Assembly: GCA_026552975.1 (NCBI GenBank)
Contig: JAPMTR010000088.1
Location: forward strand, 1-35,249
DNA: 35,249 nucleotides
Reading direction: 5' to 3'
Origin: Candidatus Methanoperedens sp.
GTDB taxonomy: Archaea; Halobacteriota; Methanosarcinia; Methanosarcinales; Methanoperedenaceae
Part shown: positions 26,442 to 32,710 of the stretch, piece by piece
Position numbering within the stretch: the first letter of the stretch is position 1
Layout: each line of letters starts with the position of its first letter
Translations under genes and position numbers: made by a program
The notes under the pieces: model-generated
The model's input: the letters and a program-made list of their open reading frames with translations, nothing else
The model's database searches: none
What the model was told of the DNA's origin: nothing

Positions 26442-26500
26442 ATCAGCTTCACCTTCTTACGAAATCCGGCAATTCTGATGGTGCCAATAAGAATATTCAT
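26438..26500 (-). CDS. 20-codon coupled mini-ORF between hsdS and ORF6N gene
   Basis: The predicted peptide is MNILIGTIRIAGFRKKVKLI. Its ATG overlaps the hsdS stop by ATGA, and its own stop overlaps the ORF6N start by ATGA. A clear AAGGAG lies at 26509-26514, eight bases before the ATG. The I-R-I-x-G-F-R pattern resembles the first strand of OLD/AAA_15-type ATPases (for example RIxGFRG), so it may be the stump of a deleted ATPase gene. It could also be a coupling leader for ORF6N translation. No function is claimed. Confidence 0.4.
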   Translation of the reverse strand: MNILIGTIRIAGFRKKVKLI

Positions 26501-27756
26501 ACTTTATTCTCCTTTATCAACCTCGTTTTGCCGGTGAGTAATTCCTGCATCATGCCTTGCTTGAGGGCTTTGTATTTATCCTGTTTTTCCTCCAGGGCTT
26601 CTATTTCGGCGTCCATGTCGCTGAGGATGGTGGCGATGGCGGTTTGTTCATTCTTGTTTACAGGAAAAGCTATTTCAAGTTTCTCAAATGTCTTTCTTTG
26701 AATACCTTGAGCTGTTGAACCTGAAGCTTTTTCCAAAAGTTTCTTCTGAAAATCGCTATTCATCAAGTAAAATCTAAGAAAAACTTTGTCCATCAAATCT
26801 GAGGACTTTAGTAAGACGGTTCTTTGACTTAAAATATATTTCTTGTCATCTGGTATATATGCAATATTTCCAAGTGGTGCTTCCATGGTTATCACAACAT
26901 CATCTTTGCCACAATCCCCATTTCTCATCCATTTTTTATATAATTCTTCACTACCATAATAACATTCTTTTTCAAAATCAATATAACCCATTTGGACATT
27001 ATTTGCAGATAATGCTGGTATGTTGCCATTTCCCCATTCCATTCCTAATTTTTTAGGTGTAACTCCACGGTAATCAATAAAATTATCAACCACCTCTTTA
27101 AGTAATTTCACTTCCCACCCCTCTTTCGGCTTCAGCAATTCTTTCATGGCGCCCTGCTTTATGTTTCGCTTTTTGGTGATGAGCTGCTCCAGTGCGGTGA
27201 TGAGGGCATCCACATCGGACAGGGCGGAGGCGATGGCGGTTTGTTCGGGGAGGGGAGGGCAGGGGATTTGTAATTGAGCGTATTCATTTCCATTTATTCC
27301 AGGTTGCCCACTCCTCATAGACATTATTTTTACCCAGTTACGATATGCGCCAGTTTCTGTATAGCTTTTAAGATATTGAGCATTTAATTCATTTGGATTT
27401 ACTTTAATCCGTATTAAAAATCCAGCAAATACTAATTCACCATCTTTCGAGTTATACAAATAAGTTTTTCCTGTACTTGCACCCGTCCTTGCGAAAACTA
27501 TATCATCTTTCTCTAAAAAATAATTGTTTGAATTGATATTGCTAACGGATGTTTTTTTTTCGGGCAAAAACTTTCCATCTTCGGAAATATCTGTAATTCT
27601 TATATAAACCGGTAAGTTATCAGAATAAGGAACTGCAGCTGCATTTATTCCATATTCAGGTTTTTTAAGTAAACAATCTCCTAACGTCTTCACCTCCCAC
27701 TCCTGCGGAATAACACCCACCTCCGTTTGCTTATATCCTTCCTGTACATCACTCAT
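26497..27756 (-). CDS. hsdS: Type I restriction specificity subunit
   Basis: This 419-residue HsdS has two target-recognition domains. The first runs from QTEVGVIPQEWEVKTLGD and ends with the conserved CPPLPEQTAIASALSD. The second starts at GWEVKLLKEVV and ends near NKNEQTAIATILSDMD. Each is followed by a helical spacer (LITALEQLITKKRNIKQGAM and EIEALEEKQDKYKALKQGMM). These features place two half-sites of a bipartite DNA target. Both TRDs look complete. It sits downstream of ten cargo genes that separate it from hsdM, and its 5' end resembles a scar at 32329-32349. It overlaps the ASCH gene by ATGA. Confidence 0.94.
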   Translation of the reverse strand: MSDVQEGYKQTEVGVIPQEWEVKTLGDCLLKKPEYGINAAAVPYSDNLPVYIRITDISEDGKFLPEKKTSVSNINSNNYFLEKDDIVFARTGASTGKTYLYNSKDGELVFAGFLIRIKVNPNELNAQYLKSYTETGAYRNWVKIMSMRSGQPGINGNEYAQLQIPCPPLPEQTAIASALSDVDALITALEQLITKKRNIKQGAMKELLKPKEGWEVKLLKEVVDNFIDYRGVTPKKLGMEWGNGNIPALSANNVQMGYIDFEKECYYGSEELYKKWMRNGDCGKDDVVITMEAPLGNIAYIPDDKKYILSQRTVLLKSSDLMDKVFLRFYLMNSDFQKKLLEKASGSTAQGIQRKTFEKLEIAFPVNKNEQTAIATILSDMDAEIEALEEKQDKYKALKQGMMQELLTGKTRLIKENKV

Positions 27757-28169
27757 CGCCGCCCTCCTCCTGATTTAAGCAGATTTCCAGCCCAGTGTTT
27801 ATCAGTATAGCAGAAAGATTGAGGTGGAACAAAATTATGGATATGATCTTTTGGGTTTATGGGATCAAATGCTTCAACATCTCCAATCTCAATGGCAAAT
27901 CCTTTATCCTTCCCTCTAAAATAATCGAAAAAATCTTCCTCATCGATCCCTGAAAAATCCCTGCATTCATTCCATAGTTGAACAGGATGTTTTTCAATGA
28001 TGCTTTTAATAGCAAACGCGCCAACTATTCTTTTTATAGGGGATGAAGAGTAAATATAAACCATCTCTAAATCACGATGATTAAAAACAGATTTACGAAA
28101 TTCATATCGTTTATTTCCATTCAGGATTTGATTCGCGTATTTCGGTTTAACTGATAGTAAAACGTTCAT
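27753..28169 (-). CDS. ASCH/PUA-like domain protein
   Basis: This 138-residue soluble protein has the ASCH-type N-terminus (VLLSVKPKYANQILNGNKRYEFRKS), a central VYIYSSSPIKRIVGAF, and a C-terminal PPQSFCYTD. ASCH and related PUA-like folds bind nucleic acid or modified bases, and some act as nucleases or RNA-binding regulators. No catalytic motif is certain here. The ATG at 28169 is preferred over the preceding TTG. It lies 15 bases after dinD and overlaps hsdS by ATGA, so it is part of the island operon. A role in sensing modified or damaged DNA is a guess from context. Confidence 0.78.
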   Translation of the reverse strand: MNVLLSVKPKYANQILNGNKRYEFRKSVFNHRDLEMVYIYSSSPIKRIVGAFAIKSIIEKHPVQLWNECRDFSGIDEEDFFDYFRGKDKGFAIEIGDVEAFDPINPKDHIHNFVPPQSFCYTDKHWAGNLLKSGGGRR

Positions 28170-28184
28170 CAATTCCGCCTCTCA

Positions 28185-29042
28185 TCATTCATCCAGCATT
28201 AATTTTTTCGGGGGATTTTTGAGCTTTTTTAACTGATTTCGTTCAACATCGCTGATGCTTTTGGTTGGTGTGGGCAAATCTTCCGGCATTGTGCCACCCA
28301 CTCGTTCAATCGTTCCCCGCACTTCTCTTCCAACGATAAAGTGAATTTCATTTGCGGTATCGGCAGTGGCTGTTTTATCTATTTTTAATTTTTCATCCGT
28401 CTGAGATATTCTGAACAAATTTGCGATCAATTCTGTACTGCCCATAAAGTCAAGAATCCGATCAGTTTTCTTTAGCCCCTTCTTATTATGAATACTCTCG
28501 ACTGTCATTCCACCATAAAGCCCCATATACCCCGCGTTCTGAAAAGTGGCATATTCTTCATTGGTAATTACGCCTGCATTGTGAGCAGATTCGGCAAGCA
28601 TCTGGTTCCATTGCTTGATATCGCCCCTTATTACCAAACGTTTGTTATCTTCATCAAGTTGATTAAAGTAATCAGCTACTTCCTGTCGCCTGGTTTGAAT
28701 GGCAAAATAAGTTTGACCTAAGGCAATGACCTCTTTTCGCGGATCTCCATTCTGGACGATTAAATAACAGGCATAACGGGTAAGCTTATAATCAACAACT
28801 TGTTTAGTGGCAGTTTTAGGCATCGTTATCGTTTTGCTGACCTCAGCAAAATGATCATTAATCTCATATCCGCTGTTTTTGCAAGCAAGCACTGCCCTAT
28901 CCAAAACTTTTACAAAATTGCGCCATTGAACATATTCAAGTACCATCGCAAGCTCACGAGCATACCAAAATTCATGACCATCCTCTGAAAGATGCTTAAT
29001 CGCTTCAAATAATTTATATTCTTTTGCTATCAAATTACTCAT
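28185..29042 (-). CDS. dinD: DNA damage-inducible protein D-like
   Basis: This 285-residue protein follows the DinD pattern: YKLFEAIKHLSEDGHEFWYA, LEYVQWRNFVKVLDRA, VDYKLTRYACYLIVQNGDPRK, ALGQTYFAIQTRRQE, GVITNEEYATFQNAGYMGLYGG and a C-terminal FIVGREVRGTIERVGGTMPE. In E. coli, DinD is LexA-regulated and inhibits RecA strand exchange; its archaeal role is unknown. It has a BRO-N-like front end. It is 8 bases into the upstream small gene and 15 before the ASCH gene, and it is a frequent passenger in type I restriction loci. The length is normal and no key part appears missing. Confidence 0.85.
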   Translation of the reverse strand: MSNLIAKEYKLFEAIKHLSEDGHEFWYARELAMVLEYVQWRNFVKVLDRAVLACKNSGYEINDHFAEVSKTITMPKTATKQVVDYKLTRYACYLIVQNGDPRKEVIALGQTYFAIQTRRQEVADYFNQLDEDNKRLVIRGDIKQWNQMLAESAHNAGVITNEEYATFQNAGYMGLYGGMTVESIHNKKGLKKTDRILDFMGSTELIANLFRISQTDEKLKIDKTATADTANEIHFIVGREVRGTIERVGGTMPEDLPTPTKSISDVERNQLKKLKNPPKKLMLDE

Positions 29043-29259
29043 TCATTAAACCCCCATTTTTTCCCCTCAACTCTTCCTCGATCTCTTCAATGCCCGGCAA
29101 GGATGAACAAAATTCTTTTGGCAGGTTTTTGGTACATGAATAAAACAACGAACTGGTACGAACTAAAATGAACTCCGGTGGCGTGAGTTCATTTGGAGTT
29201 TCTCCAGCAAGCCGTTGGAGAATTGGAGAAGTATCGTATTTGTTTATTTTTTCATACAT
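29035..29259 (-). CDS. Small unknown protein (74 aa) between YhcG-type nuclease and dinD
   Basis: This 74-residue ORF has a Pro-rich middle (AGETPNELTPPEFI), two cysteines (SCTKNLPKEFC) and a charged C-terminal segment. I do not recognise a family. Its end overlaps dinD by eight bases, and its start overlaps the YhcG-type gene stop, which supports translation within the operon. An ATG two codons earlier (29265) is also possible. Confidence 0.6.
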   Translation of the reverse strand: MYEKINKYDTSPILQRLAGETPNELTPPEFILVRTSSLFYSCTKNLPKEFCSSLPGIEEIEEELRGKNGGLMNE

Positions 29260-30223
29260 GGTCATCAGAAATATTTAATTGTCTTTCAATAAGTGCCCTG
29301 AGTTCATTGCGGTTTGGCAGGTAGAGCTGGTATTTTGACACAAAGAGCTGTGAGCTGATGTTGTGCATGGCATATTTTACCAGAAGTTCATCTTTCTCCC
29401 TTTCGAGTACAATGCCTATAGGTGGATTGTCACCTTCAGTGTTTTCTTCATTTTCAAAATATCCCAGATACATATTCATCTGTCCTACATCTTCATACCC
29501 AGCATCTTCTTTTTTTAGGTCAATGAGCACAAAACATTTCAAAATGCGATACTGCCTGCCAATAAAGGCAAAACCTTTGCCAAGTTCCAGGAGAAACTGC
29601 TGTAATTTATTTATAATTCTTTCTTCCAGTTCTGTTTCACTTAAATGATATGGTTCTGGAACCTGTAAAAATTCCAGCACACACGGTTCTCTAATGAGAT
29701 CAGTTGGTTTTTCAACTATTTGCCCAAGTTTTGCCAGTTTCAAAATTCCTATTTTATCTTTTGAAGCAGCTAAACGCAAAAACAAGGAAGCTTTTTTTTG
29801 TCTTATGAGTTCAGTTGTACTCCAATTTTCAAGCAAAGATTGCTTTTCATAAAAAGAGCGTTCCAAAGGATCATCAATTTTCAACAACTCCACAAAATGC
29901 GACCAACTCAATTTATGCGGAAGCTCCGCACAAATTGGATAAGATATATAAAGCTGCCTCATTCTTATAAGATTACTCTGACTAAAACCTCTACCATGAG
30001 TAAGCGTCAAATCTATTGAAAGATTTTGAAGCAATCCTTTACCATATTGCCCTTTTTTTCCTCCCCCCTGCTCAAATTCCACAATGTACTGTCCTATTTG
30101 CCAATAAGTTTCCAGATGATAGCTATTGACCGCAACAACAGCCTTTTTTTGACCTTGCAAATAGGTTTGTGAAATTTTATTTACCAGGTTCTGGTAATCT
30201 ATGTTTTTGGTAGTTAATTCCAT
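29252..30223 (-). CDS. YhcG/DUF1016-type PD-(D/E)xK protein, probably catalytically damaged
   Basis: This 323-residue protein has the DUF1016 N-terminal region (SYHLETYWQIGQYIVEFEQ, GRGFSQSNLIRMRQLY, LSWSHFVELL) and a C-terminal nuclease-like fold (IDLKKEDAGYEDVGQMNMYL). In typical relatives, GRQYRI is followed by about 16-18 residues holding a (Y/V)(I/V)DL acidic strand and an FYH-type turn before LKCFVLIDLK. Here RQYRI joins directly to LKCFVLID, so the first catalytic acidic residue appears to be missing. The frame is intact. AGGAT lies before the ATG. YhcG-type nucleases occur in phage-defence settings; this copy may bind but not cut. Confidence 0.8.
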   Translation of the reverse strand: MELTTKNIDYQNLVNKISQTYLQGQKKAVVAVNSYHLETYWQIGQYIVEFEQGGGKKGQYGKGLLQNLSIDLTLTHGRGFSQSNLIRMRQLYISYPICAELPHKLSWSHFVELLKIDDPLERSFYEKQSLLENWSTTELIRQKKASLFLRLAASKDKIGILKLAKLGQIVEKPTDLIREPCVLEFLQVPEPYHLSETELEERIINKLQQFLLELGKGFAFIGRQYRILKCFVLIDLKKEDAGYEDVGQMNMYLGYFENEENTEGDNPPIGIVLEREKDELLVKYAMHNISSQLFVSKYQLYLPNRNELRALIERQLNISDDHV

Positions 30224-30312
30224 ATAAATCCTATTTTTTTCCAGATGATAATTTCTTCGAATTCGATGGAATTAAAATTAATGTTATACCACTGCGCTTT
30301 ATCTTTATTCAT
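30214..30312 (-). CDS. Tiny ORF (32 aa) with strong ribosome-binding site
   Basis: The ORF begins MNKDKAQWYNINFN and is aromatic- and Ile-rich at its end. It overlaps the gene on either side: the 111-residue ORF stop upstream and the YhcG start (30223) downstream. The match to AAGGAGGAGG at 30318-30327, five bases before the ATG, is one of the best ribosome sites in the window. It is probably translated, as a peptide or as a coupling leader. No family is recognised. Confidence 0.35.
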   Translation of the reverse strand: MNKDKAQWYNINFNSIEFEEIIIWKKIGFIWN

Positions 30313-30640
30313 CTTTTCCTCCTCCTTCATTATCCCACATATCCCGATAAGCGTAGATGTATGAAACCGTTGTTTCCGGGTCAATTGCAAAGTAATAACG
30401 GCAGATTTTTTTATATAAAACCAATATCTCTTCGTCAAAACAAAAGTCAAGCATACCATCAAGCAGCCGCTCAATACGTTGCGGATTCCGGGATTGTTCA
30501 TAAATCACCGCATCTACCTCTTGCTCATATAGCTGCCTCGCCTGGTGTGTAAGTCTTTGGATTGACAGGGCGATTGGTCGAAACTCCTCAATGAATGAGT
30601 TTTCAGTAGATGTGCCTGTTTCACACGCTTTTCCACTCAT
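30305..30640 (-). CDS. Small unknown protein (111 aa) in type I restriction island
   Basis: This 111-residue soluble helical protein has charged and hydrophobic helices (IEEFRPIALSIQRLTHQARQ, YEQEVDAVIYEQ, RRYYF-like region ICRYYFAIDPE). It has no signal peptide or catalytic motif, and I do not recognise a characterised family. Its ATG overlaps the stop of the 96-residue gene by ATGA. The beginning (MSGKACETG) follows a tail resembling that of HsdM, which hints that the gene originally sat directly behind hsdM. It lies upstream of a tiny ORF and the YhcG-type gene. Confidence 0.7.
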   Translation of the reverse strand: MSGKACETGTSTENSFIEEFRPIALSIQRLTHQARQLYEQEVDAVIYEQSRNPQRIERLLDGMLDFCFDEEILVLYKKICRYYFAIDPETTVSYIYAYRDMWDNEGGGKDE

Positions 30641-30927
30641 AACACAAACCCCATCTTTTCTTTATGAGCCTTTGCCTGGATCTTTGTGATTCTTACAATT
30701 TCTTCAACAATTTTGTGAACATGAGTCGAAGGATTGCTTTCAACACTCGTTAAATCTATCCCATTATTTTCATGCAAGCCAATTGCCATTTTTGCATTTT
30801 CGATTGCTATTGGCCTTTTATCTAATAAAATATCATAATAATCAATATTCTTTTCGTAAGAAGGAAGGTACTTTTTCAATTTTTCTATTATTCTCCCACT
30901 GATTTTTCTTCGTTTGTACCCGCTCAT
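30637..30927 (-). CDS. Small basic unknown protein (96 aa) following RloA-like ATPase
   Basis: This 96-residue protein has a basic start (MSGYKRRKISGRIIEKLKKY), a DYYDILLDKRPIAIENA segment, and helix VEEIVRITKIQAKA. It ends in KEKMGFVL, much like the end of HsdM (KHLGKMGFAI). It starts two bases after the ATPase stop (ATG at 30927; an in-frame start at 30945 lies inside that gene). It occupies the position where RloB is normally found but shows no RloB-like sequence. The function is unknown. A partner or effector role for the ATPase is inferred from position only. Confidence 0.65.
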   Translation of the reverse strand: MSGYKRRKISGRIIEKLKKYLPSYEKNIDYYDILLDKRPIAIENAKMAIGLHENNGIDLTSVESNPSTHVHKIVEEIVRITKIQAKAHKEKMGFVL

Positions 30928-30928
30928 T

Positions 30929-32209
30929 TCAAAATATCCTGTCATCTTTTATGAATGGTATAGCTCCATATCTTCCCGCAAGATATCCTTTTTGAATATC
31001 TTTGTCTTTGCGTGGACTAAATTCTATAAGAGAGTAAAGGTCGGTATTCCCAACACCCGGATTCTTTTCAGTAAACCAGATTTGATCCCTCCTGAATAAA
31101 TCCAGATCAAGTAAATTTGTGTTGTGGGTCGTGAATATTAACTGTGCATTACTTCGATTTTGATCGGGATTATGAAATAATTTTATTAAAAAAACATTGA
31201 GCAAATGATGTAATTTAGTATCTAATTCATCAATTATTAATACACGACCATTGCTTAATGCATCAATCCAGGGACCGATTAAAGCAAATAATCTTTTTGT
31301 TCCTTCTGATTCTTCATCAAAATTAAATTCTGCTGAAAATTCATCCCCCTTTTCGTCAAGAACTTTATGGATTGTTTTAATATCAGTTTTTTTAAAGTTA
31401 CCAGGTATATTGCCCGAAGCATCGGATAATAGCTTTATAAGTTGTTTTTGAATCAAGAGAGGCATTTCATCAATTGGAATTTCTTCAATTGATGCAATAA
31501 CATCGCTAATTCCCAAATCTGCTTCTAATAGAGCTTGTAATACTAATTCTTTTAACTTTTTATCTTTATTAAGTGATCGAATAGTGAAGTCAATCAATTG
31601 AGGATGTTCTGTTGAGCCTATGACTGCTAAAGAATCTTTAAACCAATCAAAAACTTCCGATGTTCTCTTATAATTCAATTGAGTTGAATTCGATAAATAA
31701 AGAACGTTTTCAAGGGTTTTTTCAGATAAAAATTTTTGTTCTTTCTTATCAATGGTAAATTTATAATCATTAGTGTCCTCTCTTTCAAAAATCATTGCTT
31801 TTCGATCTTCGGGATAATAGTATAAATATTCATCAATAATTTTTTCGTTATTAAAAGATACTCCATAAACGTATTTAATGTTGTTCTTAATAAAAACAAT
31901 TTTGAATTTGGTCGGTTTGGATAGGTAATTTTTATCGAGTTTAAATGGAGAATAACTAATTGCAGTACCTTTTTGAAAGCTATGGGACATCATTACTAAA
32001 TTTCTCAAAGAACTAAAAGCTAAGACCACATTACTCTTTCCAGAAGCATTTGCTCCATAAATTACTGCACTTCGTAAGAGGCTGTCTTTTTTTAATACTT
32101 CTGCTTTAATTAAATTATTATCTAATGATTTATCGGGAGAAGCGACTAAACTTAAAGTGACTTCATCCTTGATGGAACGAAAATTTTCGATACTAAATTC
32201 AATTAACAT
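30929..32209 (-). CDS. RloA-like AAA-family ATPase
   Basis: This 426-residue ABC/SMC-like ATPase has the N-terminal FSIENFRSIKDEVTLSL strand, Walker A YGANASGKSN (near residue 50), Walker B LIIDELDTKLHHLL, and the switch FTTHNTNLLD. It ends in KGYLAGRYGAIPFI, which is typical of RloA proteins in type I restriction loci. Such ATPases act in anti-phage or abortive-infection systems with a second effector protein, usually RloB, which is missing here. It is the first gene of a separate transcription unit with its own promoter and palindrome. The ATPase motifs look intact, so activity is plausible. Confidence 0.87.
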   Translation of the reverse strand: MLIEFSIENFRSIKDEVTLSLVASPDKSLDNNLIKAEVLKKDSLLRSAVIYGANASGKSNVVLAFSSLRNLVMMSHSFQKGTAISYSPFKLDKNYLSKPTKFKIVFIKNNIKYVYGVSFNNEKIIDEYLYYYPEDRKAMIFEREDTNDYKFTIDKKEQKFLSEKTLENVLYLSNSTQLNYKRTSEVFDWFKDSLAVIGSTEHPQLIDFTIRSLNKDKKLKELVLQALLEADLGISDVIASIEEIPIDEMPLLIQKQLIKLLSDASGNIPGNFKKTDIKTIHKVLDEKGDEFSAEFNFDEESEGTKRLFALIGPWIDALSNGRVLIIDELDTKLHHLLNVFLIKLFHNPDQNRSNAQLIFTTHNTNLLDLDLFRRDQIWFTEKNPGVGNTDLYSLIEFSPRKDKDIQKGYLAGRYGAIPFIKDDRIF

Positions 32210-32244
32210 TTGAACTCATCCAGAGTTTTTAGTCAACATTTTTG

Positions 32245-32264
32245 TGATAATTTCACAATTATCA
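32245..32264. promoter_or_regulatory. Operator-like palindrome of the ATPase-led operon
   Basis: TGATAATT and AATTATCA are perfect inverted arms with a four-base spacer (TCAC). An overlapping GTGA...TCAC palindrome shares the same sequence. It lies at the predicted transcription start, about 35-55 bases before the ATPase ATG, where a repressor would block initiation. The AlbA_2/HTH protein of the same island is one possible binder, by inference only. Confidence 0.55.
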
Positions 32265-32281
32265 TTAATAAAGTTAAAAGA

Positions 32282-32290
32282 CTATATAAG
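32282..32290 (-). promoter_or_regulatory. TATA box of the ATPase-led operon
   Basis: CTTATATAG on the minus strand sits about 75-80 bases before the ATPase start. The predicted start site falls near 32258, inside the palindrome at 32245-32264. Confidence 0.4.
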
Positions 32291-32328
32291 CATTATGACA
32301 GATTCAATATTAAGTTAGTCTTCACTGA

Positions 32329-32349
32329 AATAACACCCACCTCAGTTTG
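32329..32349 (-). pseudogene. Scar resembling hsdS 5' end
   Basis: On the minus strand CAAACTGAGGTGGGTGTTAT codes for QTEVGVI, the conserved start of HsdS. It matches the functional hsdS start region (27709-27729) with a 15-bp exact core. The surrounding sequence does not continue as a specificity domain, so it looks like a remnant of a lost or recombined hsdS. Confidence 0.5.
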
Positions 32350-32389
32350 AACTATATGGAATTTCCGAATAGTTGCAGATATTCTCTAT

Positions 32390-32710
32390 CTATTCCAGAT
32401 CAAAATCTTGCGAGAAAAGCTGTTTCTTTTCATTATCTTGCATAAAAACAACAACCTTGTTATTTAATAAAGCATTCTCATATTCTTTTTCCAGTTTAGC
32501 CTGTGATCTTTCATTCATAGATGATTTAAATTCAAGATACGGAAAAGCATATACCCTTTTTTCCTGGACATCGATAAGCATAATCGGTTTTTGATCCTCA
32601 AATTTCTTATAAAGCCTGAGAATATTGTCCCAATATTCACTGACAGTCTCAAAAAATTCTTCATTAATTACCTTTGCTGAGTCGTCAATTTTGAGGTCAT
32701 TCTTTTTCAT
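32390..32710 (-). CDS. Small unknown protein (106 aa) coupled to hsdM
   Basis: This 106-residue soluble protein is charged and helical, with a middle strand region (IMLIDVQEKRVYAFPYLEF) and a second (NNKVVVFMQDNEKK). There are no known motifs. Its ATG overlaps the hsdM stop by ATGA, so it is translated with the methyltransferase. It is the last gene of the hsdM unit. I do not recognise the family. An accessory or regulatory role for modification is inferred from coupling only. Confidence 0.65.
   Translation of the reverse strand: MKKNDLKIDDSAKVINEEFFETVSEYWDNILRLYKKFEDQKPIMLIDVQEKRVYAFPYLEFKSSMNERSQAKLEKEYENALLNNKVVVFMQDNEKKQLFSQDFDLE

Larger units (their letters stand above)
32210..32389. 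other. Intergenic region with promoter, palindrome and hsdS-like scar
   Basis: This 180-bp gap separates the hsdM unit from the ATPase-led unit. It holds a minus-strand TATA-like element, a perfect 8-bp inverted repeat near the predicted start site, and a 15-bp exact match to the 5' end of hsdS. No ORF of useful length was found. Confidence 0.7.

Noticed and set aside
25692-29042. A prophage, suggested by ORF6N and DinD genes
   Set aside because: There are no structural, integrase, terminase or lysis genes, and no att-like repeats. The genes are interleaved with hsd genes in one operon.
30313-30501. Longer 95-residue form of the minus-strand ORF that ends at 30214
   Set aside because: Most of it overlaps the 111-residue gene in another frame. 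Only the final 32 codons after the strong ribosome site look usable.
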